Assembly (NCBI GenBank): GCA_026874595.1
Contig: CM049307.1
Location: 73,074,643 to 73,138,642 of the forward strand
Source: Sipunculus nudus
Taxonomy: Eukaryota > Annelida > Sipuncula > Golfingiida > Sipunculidae
Reading direction: 5' to 3'
DNA length: 64,000 nucleotides
Shown: piece by piece, positions 48,863-61,861 of the stretch
How positions within the stretch are numbered: the stretch's first letter is position 1
Layout of the letters: every line of letters starts with the position of its first letter
Made by a program: the position numbers and the translations under genes
Notes under the pieces: model-generated
Database searches by the model: none
What the model saw: the letters and a program-made list of their open reading frames with translations, nothing else
Told to the model about the DNA's origin: nothing

Positions 48863-49439
48863 TGTTGACCTACACTAAAAATATCCATTTTACTCCCTCC
48901 ACATAACAAACCCATGTTGCTAATACGTTCTACCTTACACGGACTCTGTTATAAAATAAGGTGATTGTCAAAACCTGCAGTATTAATGGAGTTAAAAAAT
49001 CAATATTGACAAGAAAATACACAGTATTTATTTTATGAAGAATATTGCCCGTGGTCATCTTGTGTAACACGATTTTCCCCACCATTCCAATCACCGAGAG
49101 AGGTCTCCCCACTATGCTGGACCTGCAGCACACAAGGTCATTCCCCTGACTCTGCTTCTCTCTGGGCAACCGGACTTTCCCTTTCCATCCGGTCACGGAC
49201 CCGGATTACAAACCACAAACACAGGAATTCATTTGGTGATTAATTACATTGCTGTGTGGGAAAATCCATGATTTACCTCCCTAATTCGTACTGATTTATC
49301 GAACAAACGGTCGTGGGTTTATAGTCTCATAAAAAAAGTATGCATTTATGTCTCATCCTATTTTATACTTTTCTTCATGTTTTCGGACCATGTTCATACT
49401 TTCACCTTTTCTCAACTCTATCGGAAGCATATGTACGGA

Positions 49440-49678
49440 AGTTGACATGTCACTAGTTTGCAAAACGCCCTTTGTAAAACTCTAGTTCGTCTCACAAGCC
49501 ACCAGATGTCTTTGTTGAATGTGTTTATATTATTTTGGTGGGCCCCTATGCACCTGTTATAAAAACGTGGATATAAATAAAACGAAAAGTCTGTATGCGG
49601 TAAGATCGGCGTTTTCTTGCCTGTTTTCATTACATGTTCCAGGAATTACCTTTAGTGAATATACGTCAGATATCGGAA
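49440..49678 (-). repeat. dispersed repeat R, copy 3 (inverted, shorter)
   Basis: Reverse-complemented it starts TTCCGATATCTGACGTATAT, contains GGGGCCCACCAAAATAATAT, AAACACATTCAACAAAGACA and GACGAACTAGAGTTTTACAA, and stops near GTGACATG, lacking the GCGTTATAAGAAC end. Confidence 0.7.
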
Positions 49679-49875
49679 TAGGCCACTTTAAATTTGCCTG
49701 CCGCTCGTGTAGCGACCTTTCAGGGTCGAGAGCGTGGCCTCCTGTGGTTATAACCTAGGCCTAGGGTTCCAGCGCTGAATAGGTCATGATTACACTGTCA
49801 AACGCCCCATCAATCAAACAACATGCAATACGCTAATACAACCCGGTGTCATCATCGAACATGGGTTGAAATGTG

Positions 49876-50239
49876 CACCCTTCCGCCAGAGAACGTTAAT
49901 TTCTACCTCAAATAAACCTCTTCCAGTTAGGCACTGTGGGACGGCATGAACTTCTTTAAATCAAAACACTTTCTGTTTAAATTTCACATGCGTATGCTTT
50001 CAAAATATTACTTATTCCGTGAATTCTTTGCCACAAAACACCCATGTTTATGTAATTTGCCTCGAAACAATTCTAATATCACGTATTTGGACGAACTACA
50101 TTTCCCATTACTTCACTACATTTAAACCTACGCCATCTGCTTTTTTAAAAGCCCCGGTGCATTGTGGGCCGTAGCTTCCTTAACCTAAAAAACCTAAACA
50201 TCAGAGCTGTACTCTTGTGAGGTCAGTTTTGTGCAGTGT
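49876..50239 (+). repeat. dispersed repeat P, copy 2
   Basis: It starts CACCCTTCCGCCAGAGAACG and ends near GTACTCTTGTGAGGTCAG. It is homologous to 38971-39361 along its length. Confidence 0.75.
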
Positions 50240-50589
50240 GTAAATAATGATGTTTAAGGGCAGAAGGACACATTGTGTTTGCGTCCGCTAAAAAGTGAAG
50301 GCGGGGGCTCCGCATGGTGTTTCAGTAGAATTGATTCTCACAACTGCGTGCTACTTCAGCAAATAAACAACAACAAAAATGTTTGTGTCACAAAAATAGG
50401 ACGGACACCTATATTTTTTCTTGTCATATCACGAGCGCATAGAAAAACATGATGTATAATAATGATTATCTTCAAAAGATATACATTGCCGGCATGTATG
50501 TGATCAATCGTTTTAATTATCATATAACACCAATGAATACTGATATGCCTGGAAATATTTTGGGTTTCAATATTAAAATCTCATCCATT

Positions 50590-50642
<53 letters not shown>
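50590..50642. repeat. (TA)n microsatellite
   Basis: About 26 TA units with one interruption. Confidence 0.95.
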
Positions 50643-50643
<1 letters not shown>

Positions 50644-52240
50644 TACTTAGGACAACTTAATTAAGTCTGAATCCCATCTACACCATATATGAAACTTTCG
50701 AAACGAACAGTTATTTGTTATGTATCAGATGTATAGGTAGTTATAAAACCTATGTCCGCTGGTACTCAGCTAATCATTTTCAATAATTATTCACGCTATA
50801 TCTGTCAAACACACATTGTATATCTCGACACACTGCATGTACTTCGCACACAGGACATTCCATTGTAATATCCATGCATGTCCTCTGTGCTGTGAAATTA
50901 ATTGATGCCAAATTATAGCAACAGGCTTATGTCACAATAACCGTCAACAATCTTTATGAATAATCGAGTGTAATACACAATTATATTATTGATATCGCTC
51001 CAAGTAATCTGTATTATTATATTAATTGAAAGCTCTATATTATGCCATATACCGGTACTAAACTCCGGTACTCTACCTTGACTAAACAAGTCTACATTCT
51101 GGTCTTGCAGAGTAAATATCTGCACATTCTAGGGGTATGCGTTTTAAATGAATGCTGGTTTGTCAAATAATTTCTTAAACGACTATAATAGTCCATATAT
51201 GAGCGTTTTATATAGTCTATGCATGTGACCTGTTCAGTGAAAGGGTTTATTAAGCAATATTAATTAGATAATGTTATATTTACATATATGTGTGTATATA
51301 TTTAATTTCCTTATCTTAGAGTGTCCGCCTGATTTACAATTTCAAAGAAACATTTGCTCAGATTTACTTTCATTTTACGCCATAAAATATTTACAGCCAC
51401 CTATCCCGGCAACCCTAGACGAAACACCTTTTTAATAATGAACAATAACAAACATTTAAGAAAATTTACAGTAGTTTGACAAGTTCAGAAATGTTTTTAC
51501 TTACAGTTTTGACCTGGTCACGATTTGGTAACTTCCCAATATATTGCCCTACTATATAATAAACATTCGTCAAATTTCTTCCTCAGTTACTGACAGTTGC
51601 GGATATATATTTATTTCCTTTGAAGACCTCTGATAAATGCTTCTCTTTATGCCCCCAGAAATGCAGTCCACTCACGCATGAAAAGTCAGATTCCCAAGCG
51701 CAAAACTTCTCAAATGAAGTAACATAAACGACACAACATGCAAATATTATCAAAGAGACTGCATGGGCAGTTAAAACGGATTGTTACTTGTCTGCTCAAC
51801 CTCTGACTACGCTCAACTCTCACAGCGTTCGTTATCAGCTCACACTATAGGCTGATTCACTAATTATGAACAAATGCGTTTAGGAGAACGGACAAACTAT
51901 CCCGGAATTTGCGGTTTATAATACGTGACCATGAATCTATTACAATTTGACCATTCTCGTAGCCCTTATGTCAACAGTGTATATATTTATATACACTTTA
52001 TTATAAAAAAAGACCAATATATTAAATATTTTGAACCGATCTAGTTGGTAGATATGTGTCCAACCTATCTCTTGGTCACAGCAAACAATTTCTTTGGTAA
52101 AATATTTAACTTATCTAGATTGGTGACATACTAATCAACTATAGTTTTGGTCTGTTATACCTATATCTTGGTATATCTATCATTAACAAATTGGTTAAAT
52201 TGGGTCATATGAATCTATTCCAGTTGGTTAGACCAGTAGA
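50643..52240. other. gene-free AT-rich DNA
   Basis: No conserved frame, RNA gene or repeat family is recognised. Confidence 0.5.
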
Positions 52241-52249
52241 CACGTTTAC

Positions 52250-52437
52250 GTGTGCACTGCTACTTCCATCCTCCTTTTCTCCAGATTCGGTGGAAGCTTT
52301 GTTACAAGGCATTCTTCAGATTCGGGTTACTTTGGTGCAGGTTTCATAGGGGACACACAACTTCCGCCCGATCGTGGAATCGAACCTGTGACCGCTCGCA
52401 AACAAGTCAGACGTTTAACCCCTCAGCCAGTAAAGCC
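52250..52437 (-). mobile_element. tRNA-derived SINE
   Basis: On the minus strand an A box TGGCTGAGGGG (52419-52429) and a perfect B box GGTTCGATTCC (52376-52386) are spaced as in a tRNA gene. The text continues into a non-tRNA body (CGGAAGTTGTGTGTCCCCTA and onward) and there is no acceptor stem, which points to a SINE and not a functional tRNA. The 3' end is uncertain. Confidence 0.6.
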
Positions 52438-52445
52438 TATTCACT

Positions 52446-52595
52446 TTTAAAAAGGTTCTGGATTGAACCTGAAGATTCCACAAAAGAACCCTCTGGATGT
52501 TCCAAAAAGAACCATGTGTTAATGATTATATTCAGAGCCTAAAAGGTTCCCCGCTTAGTCAACTGCGAAGAACCCTTTTGGGTTCTAACTAGATC
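52446..52595. repeat. cluster of AAGGTTC / AAGAACC inverted motifs
   Basis: AAAAAGGTTC, GAACCTGAA, AAAAGAACCC, AAAAAGAACC, AAAAGGTTCC, AAGAACCCTTTT and GGGTTCT occur within 150 bp in both orientations, so the segment can fold on itself. It may be a small palindromic transposon beside the SINE. Confidence 0.5.
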
Positions 52596-53004
52596 CCCAT
52601 TTTTGTCTCACTGTAGGCTATATATAGGTAAGTCAGAAAACAGAGTCTGCAACGAAATAAATTTTCCGAGAGTTGTGAAACTGAACCTTGGTCCATATAG
52701 CGGTCACATTGTTGTCGCAGAGAACAGTAGCGACAATATATATGTCAAATTCCCGACAATAATTTAAGGTAAATGTCGCCACAGTGGGACGATAACAACA
52801 GCTAGAATGATGATAACAGTTACTACACAGAGTCCCTGGATATGAAAATTGACCCATTTTGTGTACAATGTGTTACAAAACAACAAACCTAAATCTTCCC
52901 ATGTGACTACATCCATCTCTTTTATATCTGGTGTTGTCTCTATATACGAAACTGATTCATTGATAACTACTATATTTATTTAGTCTAATTTAATCCAGTA
53001 CACA

Positions 53005-53008
<4 letters not shown>

Positions 53009-53054
<46 letters not shown>
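53009..53054. repeat. (AT)n microsatellite
   Basis: About 22 AT units. Confidence 0.95.
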
Positions 53055-53060
<6 letters not shown>

Positions 53061-53446
53061 ATATAATATAGTACATAGATATGATATATTTAGATATTTG
53101 TTTACTAAAAGCTGGTATTAAATGTGTCTCCTAAACCATGAAATTCCATGATCTAATAATAAGACAAAATTGGTACAAAAATACTGAATATTATTATTAA
53201 AAATTGTAATTGTAGTTTTCAGGTGCGTGCACAAAGGGTAGTAGGGGTACTTTTCTGCAAAGGACGTGATCAATGTAATTATCACCCTTATATTCAGATG
53301 ATAAATTTTTTTATATTGAAAATAAATTATATTAATAATTATAATGATGAACTTTTTTCACCATTTCTCAGTTAACTATAAAATATTATATATCTGAGCC
53401 TGGTTTAGAAGTAACATATACAAAATGCCTTAGTTTTTAAAAGCTT

Positions 53447-53473
53447 ATATATATATATATATATATATATATA
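53447..53473. repeat. (AT)n microsatellite
   Basis: About 13 AT units, followed 40 bases later by a C-rich run (53510-53536). Confidence 0.95.
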
Positions 53474-53969
53474 CTTAGTTTGAATATACCTTTCCATGCC
53501 TGTGAGAAACCTCCCCCCCCCCCCCCCCCACCCCCAATCCTTGAATATAATTCGACGCCACTAGTTGTTTTTATTGTGTTAGTGTGTGTTTTCAGTGGTT
53601 TAAGGGTTAATCGAGCAATATGCTAGACTTAGTTTCAAGCTATAAATAATTTAAAACAATACCCCCTTTAATTAACCACTAAAATCCTGCACTATTTGAG
53701 CCTTGGTCACGAGTCTGAGGTGTAATTTTAATTAACACAGCGTTACGCCCCGTGTGTCGACCGGTACACAGAGTGCAGTTCCCATGCAAGTTTGCGGCAC
53801 ACCAGCCGTTAAGACTTAATTTAGAAAACGAGATTGTTACGCCTGTCATAATGTTATCACAATGTCACATTAACAAGGGGAAAGCTACTTGGTGTCTTGC
53901 TGCATATCAAATAATATGAGCGCTGACTGATTATGGAACGTATACTTTATATCATATATCAGTAAATCC

Positions 53970-54145
53970 ACCATGCAGGAGGGTATGCGTTCATCCCTGT
54001 TCGTGTGTGCGTGTGTGTGTTTGTATACAACATAATCCAGCCACTCATGAATGTAATCTCATGAAATTTTCCGGCCATTTCGGGAATGGGCCAGAAAGAA
54101 TCGATAAGATTTTGGTGTGGATCAGGCACATGATCCGGATTAAGG
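53970..54145 (-). repeat. dispersed repeat S, copy 2
   Basis: Reverse complement of the 25521-25722 text, with (GT)n at the matching place. CTCCTGCATGG replaces CTCCTGGCGGAGG at its end. Confidence 0.7.
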
Positions 54146-54149
54146 AACT

Positions 54150-57030
54150 TTTCTTTTACTCTCTATTACCATTTACTTTTTAACCCTGACAATAGCCAAC
54201 TTCTCGTTTATATATTAATTATGGCCGTCAAATTTTCTGCACTCTAATCGACGCCATACCTAGTCTAACTCCAGGAGTTTGGTTGTGAAGTTTTAGAGTT
54301 GAACGAAGGACAACGGTTACATTATTTCTTTCCAGCTGTCACTTCACAACAGGTACTGTCAACAATAACAACTACAGACGAAAGAGTAAAATGTATATTG
54401 CGTATTACAAACGCATAATGGCAGTTTAAATAAATATAATGACAGTTTATTACGAATAAGTGTGAATGAAAGATACCCGTTGTGGATGAAGAGGATCCGG
54501 CCAATACGCCAAAACGCTTTCGTCAATAAAGCGGAAAACGGAGCATGCAGGTGACCTACCACTGAGCACGTGCCCTGCGAGCTAAAAAACTGCTGTAACA
54601 ACTGGTCACGGACCAGTCTCCGCCAGGCACTAGATATTCTTGTTTTACGGTATCCATTAATGACCTAAGCTTTGGGGTAGTATGCCTTTGCCTTTATCAA
54701 CGTCACAACGGGGAAATCAGGATGTGAGCACACTAGCACGGTTGATGCAAGGGCTGCATCCCTGACATGCGAATAATGTTCATCGATCACCCACTATCAA
54801 TATGTATCATACACATTTCGGTTCCTGTCGTTAAAAGACTGTTACTATTATCTCAACATGCATAACACTTTGTTAGGGATCGCTGCTTCAGATGCCTGGT
54901 CCATGAATTGGTTAGCGCATTGCATCGAACCCATATAGAAATTCTTGAGTTACCAGGCTTTATAAAACCTGTTAAATTAGAATTTTGTGCAAAATTAAAA
55001 AAAAAATTATCGAAGAGAAAATTGTTAAAAAGTTTACTAATTACCCCAAGAACACTGTAAACCCAATTTTCAAAAGGTGTCAGGGTTGACCTATGCTGCA
55101 GCAGGTAAGATTGTTTTGGTGTATCGGAATTTAAGCGGGTGATTTTTCCCCTGGGGCATCTCACTAAGCACGTACTCGCGATTATAGTACATACTCTGCA
55201 TATACACACAGCAAACACAAAAAGACCCACTGCAAATTGATTAAAACAAATTTGTTCTTATATCACAGCGTCTTAGAATAACTTGGTAAACCAGTCGTCT
55301 CGAATAATCATAACAACACGCCTGACGGAAGATTCGCTGTGCCTCGGACCATAGGCGCTTGATTTGCTATTAGTGTAGATTTCGGTAAAATTTGTTACTT
55401 TTCTGGGTCATTTCCTTATAACTGTTACTTATCTGACATTTTTCCTAATGTTTTTTACACTATATGGCCCATCTCTTCCTTCATTACCTAACTTTTTAGA
55501 TAGGCAGGCAAGAAGCCCCCGTCATTAGGTCCGACAGCCATAGCAACCGAGGACGCGCTTTCAGATGGTGACACTGTTGACGTAACAAAGGTTCAGCCAA
55601 TCACGCATGTACTTAAAGTTTAGCCCGATACATATGTGCCAGTCTGTAAGTCTGATCATAACCTTGCCAAAAAAAAAAAGAAAGTAGGGGGGCTGATCTC
55701 GGGTGTCAGAACAATTAGCTTTGGCTTGTTGACAGTTTATGATACTATATCCGGATTTAATTGGTTTATGGCCATTGACTATACAAATCACGTCACATGA
55801 GCTGGTTAGCATCACTTAATGTCACAGCGTGTCCGGGAGACGGTCAGCCGCAAACCACAAAACACGTGTAAATATCAAATGCCAGGAAATATGACACATT
55901 CCGGCATAGTTATCGTATTAGACGACCCCGATCAAGTTACGATTTAGTCACCGATATGACATTCATGTATTTGTATCATTTAACTGACCTTGTGTGCCAG
56001 GATAATCAATCTAGTTGTTTTGGTGTCGTGTTTCACTCAGACATGAGAGATCTGACTTCACATTTTTTTTCAACAAATACAAAATACAAATACCGATGAA
56101 AGCAAGCAGAATGTTTGAACATGATTCGCAACAAGTTGATGAAACAATGCCTTTAAAGGTACTCCAGTGCTTACTCATGAAACAAAGGTATGAAAATGTT
56201 ACAGGTCAGTTTCGGGATATGACATAGCGTTAAAATGCATTGAATACATTACATCCAGATTATTTCCTATCTCACAACAAATTAGATTCGTCTATATGCT
56301 TTTTCTTGTCTCTGTACCCATCGATGTCTTTTCAATATTGCTCCATGCATGCAGTCTGTCCTTTATACCCCTGGTGATCACTCGTCCGTTTTTCAAACGT
56401 CCGTGATCATGTTTCCCTCTGACATAAGACAGTCCATCGAGACGTCAGAGTGCCATGCTCAGTAACGACGAGAAACTCAATGTAAAGCATGACGAGGACA
56501 CAAAAAATTTCAGCATTTTGACAACGGCTTATTGCCCACAGTTACTCTGCCACTTAAAATGAAAATGAAAAAGACAAGTCGTTCGATATGTTTGTGTACT
56601 TTCTGAGAACACCTAACATGTGCGAGAACAATTGCATTGTAATATGGCATATTGGTAAATCTGCCTGCATGTTTGTTGAATTTCTGTCCACATGAATGCA
56701 AACATGGCTCGTATGGGTTTCTGGACAATGGCCAACTTGTGGCGACACAGGAGATGACTTAATTGTTACCACATAGATGGATTTACACTTTAGTTTGTCA
56801 GGTCACATGTATTCTTTTGTGTGAGTTCATAACTCGTAGCCTAATGGTAAGATCACGGGCGGTTTACCACAATATCGATGCAATATGATGGATTGCCGTT
56901 GTAGTGAATTCCCCCGTATGATTTGTGTCACGAATCCATAAGTCTTACCAGTCCAATATGCCTGCTCAGTATTCTGTAATCGCTAGTTATAAAATTATCG
57001 TGCGTCTATTCTTTGCAACTGTCCGTTATG
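54150..57030. other. gene-free DNA
   Basis: Several frames of 60-125 codons occur on the minus strand (54322-54601, 54853-55230, 55561-55815 and 56510-56772), but none shows a known domain, a splice-supported end or biased codon use that I can judge by eye. Confidence 0.45.
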
Positions 57031-57039
57031 TTATCTTGC

Positions 57040-58110
57040 GTCTTTTGTTCACATATCTGTGTCAGTCGTGCGTCTGTTCTTCACGTCTCTGTGTCAGTCG
57101 TGCCGCTGTTCTCAAGGCCTCTCTGTCAGTCGTGCGTCTGTTCTTCACGTCTCTGTGTCAGTCTTGCGTCTGTTCTCCAATCCTCTGTGACAGTCGTGCG
57201 CCCGTCTTCAAGTCTCTGTGTCAGTCGTGCGTCTGTTCTTCACGTCTCTGTGTCAGTCATGCGTCTGTTCTTCACGTCTCTGTGTCAGTCTTGCGTCTGT
57301 TCTCCAATCCTCTGTGACAGTCGTGCCTCTGTTCTTCATGCCTCTGTGTTAGTCGTGCGTCTGTTCTTCACGCCTCTGTGTCAGTCGTGCGTCTCTTCTT
57401 CATGCCTCTCTGTCATTCGCGCGTCTCTTCTTCACGCCTCTGCGTCAGTCGTGCGTCCCTTCTTCACGCTTCTGTGTCAGTCGTGCGTCTGTTCTTCACG
57501 CCTCTGTGTCAGTCTTGCATCTGTTCTCCGAGCCTCTGTTTCAGTCGTGCGTCTGTTCTTCACGCCTCTGTGTCAGTCGTGCGTCTTTTCTTCACGTCTC
57601 TGTGTCAGTCTTGCGTCTGTTCTTCACGTTTCTGTGTCAGTCGTGCGTCTGTTCTTCACGTCTCTGTGTCAGTCGTGCGTCTGTTCTTCACGTCTCTGTG
57701 TCAGTCGTGCGTCTGTTCTTCACGTCTCTGTGTCAGTCTTGCGTCTGTTCTTCACGTCTCTGTGTCAGTTGTGCCTCTGTTCTTCACGCCTCTGTGTCAG
57801 TCGTGCGTCTGTTCTTCACGCCTCTGTGTCAGTCGTGCGTCTGTTCTTCACGCCTCTGTGTCAGTCTTGCGTCTGTTCTTCACGTTTCTGTGTCAGTCGT
57901 GCGTCTGTTCTTCACGTCTCTGTGTCAGTCGTGCGTCTGTTCTTCACGTCTCTGTGTCAGTCGTGCGTCTGTTCTTCACGTCTCTGTGTCAGTCTTGCGT
58001 CTGTTCTTCACGTCTCTGTGTCAGTTGTGCCTCTGTTCTTCACGCCTCTGTGTCAGTCGTGCGTCTGTTCTTCACGCCTCTGTGCCAGTCGTGCGTCTCT
58101 TCTTACTGAC
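57040..58110. repeat. 32-bp satellite (about 33 units) with 256-bp higher order
   Basis: The unit is CTGTGTCAGTCGTGCGTCTG followed by TTCTTCACGTCT. Because 32 is not a multiple of 3, each frame cycles through all phases with a 96-bp period, and all three plus frames stay open, giving frames of up to 390 codons that read SVVRLFFTSLCQSCVCSSRL-like text. These are artefacts of a stop-free unit. A distinctive TTCACGTTTCTG variant recurs at 57625 and 57881, a 256-bp (8-unit) higher-order duplication. Confidence 0.9.
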
Positions 58111-58189
58111 ATTCATATAACTCCAAGCCAAGTGCAGATTTCTTTTTTCTTAGCTGATGACCAGTTTCAAAATGAGATCAAATGAACGA

Positions 58190-59265
58190 ATAACTTGAAT
58201 GAATGTCAGATTAGAACTTAATTCCAAAGTTAATAATCTGTACCTTTATATAGAACATAAGTGAGGCTGTTGTAGTTCAGTGTCAGGGAGAATAAACTAA
58301 GTACATGTGAAGTAAATACTTACTGTTCTACCAGAAGTAAAAAAAAAACTTCAGAGTCAGTCCAGTAAATAAAGAATAATTAGGTATGTTCCTATAAATC
58401 ATCGTGTTACAATGCTAAACTTTCTGTACAAGGGTCAATATAAATATTATTCTTAGATAGACTCACCTCAGAGGTGGATGTAAAGTACAGGGGCTGTCCT
58501 CTCGTTCGTTAAAGGGTCTGATCACGAATAACACGCCCCGCCGTACACTCAAGTACAGTACCAAATACAGTACAGTCAGAGCGACACGTGCGGCTGTGTC
58601 ATCTCAGTTTTGTGTGGGCATCTATGGTTTTAGGGGACATAATACGCTGGTACTGGGCGTGGGAGTGGGTGGGTACTTTTGTGTGTGTGTGGAGGGGGGG
58701 GGCGATTATAATTGATTTAACGTTTTAATGTGTGCAGTCACCAGCTGAGAAATACAGCGTTTTACTAAAAGTGTCCTTTAATTATTAAAAATAATATTCG
58801 ACCTGACGTCCAGGATTTTGCATTGGCTACAGACTGCTTCATACTACAAGACATACTGTCTTATTATTTCACAATGAAAAATGTCCAAGTAAACTTAAAA
58901 TTAGGGAGCCATAGAATTCCCCCATCATCAAATAAATCGACTCCAAAGAATACAGAATCATTGTAGATTTTACGCTTTACAAAATAATTTATTATTATTA
59001 TTAGTCACGAAAGGCCCACGTGGACAGACCGACGGACAGAATATGCAAATAACATTAACATCAGTTAAAGACTTCACAAGCAGTGTAGTATACACACCAG
59101 AGACGAGCATGTTAAGCTGGTAAGGCTGTATAAATGCTGTTGACTGACTGGGGTCCTCGCTCTCCTTTTTGGACACTGAATCAAGAATAATTATGTAGCC
59201 CAGTTTACTACAAAACATCTGAAAACCAAACTAGGAATAACTCTGACCATTTAATTTTCCCTTAT
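58190..59265. other. gene-free DNA
   Basis: Mixed-composition DNA with a G-rich patch at 58690-58702. Nothing else is recognised. Confidence 0.5.
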
Positions 59266-59269
59266 CCTT

Positions 59270-60095
59270 CTGATCTCAAATTTAACAGGACGGGTCTTCT
59301 TTAAGGACGGGTCATATATAAGTCCAATTTGAATCCAATATCTCAACCCAGATCACCCGGAAATGAATTTGCTGAAGGATATGGTCAAGGTCACCAGTTT
59401 TCAAACTCCACTGTGAACTAAGGAAACAATAAATAAGTAAAATTTGAGGGGGGAAATGCAGTAACTCTAGAATTATGACGTTCACAAAAACACTGTATTT
59501 CAGCTGAATTCACCTTGAAAAGCAAGGGCATGGTCTCCAGTTTTCCATTTCTTCTGGGAACTTGGATGAAACAATTTGTATATCAATTAAAAAAAAATAT
59601 ATGCAGTGACTAAAGTGATGGGTTCACAAATATCCAATTGTTCCAAAGATTTAACCTTTAACATCATGGTCAAGGTCAGCAGTTTACGCTTTATACAAGA
59701 AATTGTATCAAAATATGAAGTACTTAAAAAGTTAAAAAATGTCCTTTATTTCCGCAGTTTTTACCTAAAAACAGCATAAGGATCATAGGTGGCATCCCAG
59801 TCTTCTGTACAAGGCAAAACTATCCAAGGTCTCCTGGTAACTGGGTTTTCAGAACAGTCCTTCAAGATACCCATTCATATATGTCTGGTTATTTTAATGT
59901 ATTTAACTTTATAACTGGTATGTTCAAACACGCCCAATAACTCGAAGAATATAGGTCACAGTGACCTTATTTAACGTTTCCAAGGAGATCTTTTAGAATC
60001 CCTGAGCTTTCACATGCAGCATCCTCCTATAGCTCTTCGGTTACGGTTTGTGGACGACAATACGGCCGGGCGGATGACGGACAAAGCTCCATCGT
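59270..60095. repeat. diverged relative of the GACGGACGG-tailed repeat
   Basis: It shares the style and several words of 36790-37917: AAGGATATGGTCAAGGTCAC and ATCATGGTCAAGGTCAGCAG inside, AACTCGAAGAATATAGGTCA near the end, and a tail GGTTACGGTTTGTGGACGAC with GGATGACGGACAAAG. It is non-coding. Confidence 0.55.
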
Positions 60096-60104
60096 TGTAA
60101 AGCC

Positions 60105-60560
60105 TAATTACCGGCCGAGCTCTGGTGGATTTTTTAAATCAGCCGAGCAGCGAGCTCCTCGCCCATTTTAAAAATCCGGCCGAGCCCAAAGATTTTTCCT
60201 GCACCTGATTGTGAAAAGGGCCCGACAGGACGTCGTTGTAAACACGTCCGAGCCTCTTCCGAACATCGTACGGAACTCGTCCGACGCTTTTAACTCGACC
60301 GAGGCTCCTCAGTGGTCCGCCCGACCAGTCTGGACCTGTCAGCGGTGTCCTGGCGGAGCTCACTCGAGTGGAAACTTAGGACGATCCCAAAGATCCCCCA
60401 ACGGTGCTCACTTGGGGCCCGGCCATCTCTTGCCGAACTGCTAGCGAGCAAAACTTTCGCCGAATTTCCAGCGAGACCTCGTCGCTCTTTAACTCCGCGC
60501 TAAAGCCCCAGTCATATCACGTCAACGAGCCCCTACCGAGTTGATTTTTGGCTAAAAAAA
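60105..60560. other. GC-rich island with inverted repeats
   Basis: About 450 bp of clearly higher GC and CpG content than its surroundings. It has an inverted pair near the left end (GGATTTTTTAAATCAGCCGAG and CTCGCCCATTTTAAAAATCC) and repeated GAGCTC, CCGAGC and CGTCCGA words. The plus-strand frames at 60211-60503 and minus frame at 60139-60363 have no recognisable domain. A transposon fragment is more likely than a gene. Confidence 0.45.
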
Positions 60561-60809
60561 AATGGTCTTTTCAGGTGAGCTTCGGCCGGATATTGTTTAC
60601 TTGGACGAGACTCGTCAGTATTGTAACAGCTCGTTGGGGAGCTCGTCACTCTTTTTTAGGCTAATAAATGGTCCAAACTTTCAAATTTCTGTTCGTAACT
60701 AATGAAAAAGATCATATCAAATGAAAAATAATAAAACAAATAATGCAAATGATGAACACTCTTTATTTAAATACAGTTTTATCATTTTATGTAAAAATGG
60801 TGGCATATG

Positions 60810-60965
60810 AACCACATTTTGTTTGCTCGTGCGGTCAGTAAGCCGGTGTACCAGAGGGTTTGGGTTCGAATCTGAATGAGACAGGTCCTGCCCGTGTCGG
60901 ATTTTCGTCCATTATATTTCGACAGTTCATGAGAGAATCGGCAACCGTTCAACAACTTGGTGGAG
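60810..60965 (+). mobile_element. possible tRNA-derived SINE head
   Basis: GGTTCGAATCT at 60862-60872 is one base from the tRNA B-box consensus, and TGCGGTCAGTAAGCCGG about 35 bases upstream is a weak A-box candidate. There is no tRNA fold, so at most a SINE fragment. Confidence 0.3.
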
Positions 60966-61861
60966 ACATATCTGCAAGTTTGTGTCAACTTGTGCATGGT
61001 TATACCATCCACATTCATTGAAAACCCTGCCACCAACAGACCATGGATCTATTCTTTAAAAAAATAACTAGATTTTAGGGAGTGTATGCGTAAGAAATAT
61101 GAAAACATTTGAAAATTCAAATTATATTTGATTTTTAAATAAAATAATTAACACCCCGTTTATATAATAGATTTAGAAAGAGATGATCTATGTATTGACA
61201 TAACTGGTTTATTACCCATGTCGGAGGCTTGCGGCTGTAGCTGCACTTGTTGTACCCTAAGCGTGATTCCTAAATCCCTAATAAACCGCCGTACCTGGTT
61301 TCAACCGTACCAGCTGTTATAAACATCCGTAAACTCAGCCTCCACGCAGGGTGGAGACACCGGGGTATATGACGGACACTGCGGACCGTGTCAGATTTGA
61401 GCGACCTGACCTTGACCAAGTTTCTGTGATCAAATCTTTTTCACTTTTCAAATGACATTTTTTTTAACAGATGAAATAACTTATGACTTTCCATAACAAG
61501 TCATGCTGACATGCTGTAATGACGATTTCGCCAGTTTTATCCAGGGGATCATGTCGCATTAGGTTAAAAGTGAATACCGCCTGATAACATAATACATTGC
61601 TATCTTCAGTAATTTTAGAAGCAGTTGTGATATTATTTTTTGCCGTAGGACACTGGAGGATTTTTACAACATCCGCATCCATATACTGTAAGCATATCAA
61701 ACATCGCACTTTTTGTTCTTTGTCTATAATTCGAGGTTTAATTTTTTATTGCCTCGACCATACACCGTGCATGGTTGTCGGAAATATAATATCTACAATG
61801 CTAAAAAAACATTCTGAGTGGACTAACTTTTTTTTGACTATAATAAAGTAAAACGGTCCTT

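Noticed and set aside
48930-49196. 88-codon minus frame with a GC-rich first half and nearby AATAAA
   Set aside because: No recognisable domain, no convincing splice acceptor and no partner exon. It could be an untranslated exon but cannot be supported.
57013-58185. 390-codon open frame
   Set aside because: It is a translation of a 32-bp satellite. All three frames are open because the unit lacks stops, and there is no domain or splice evidence.
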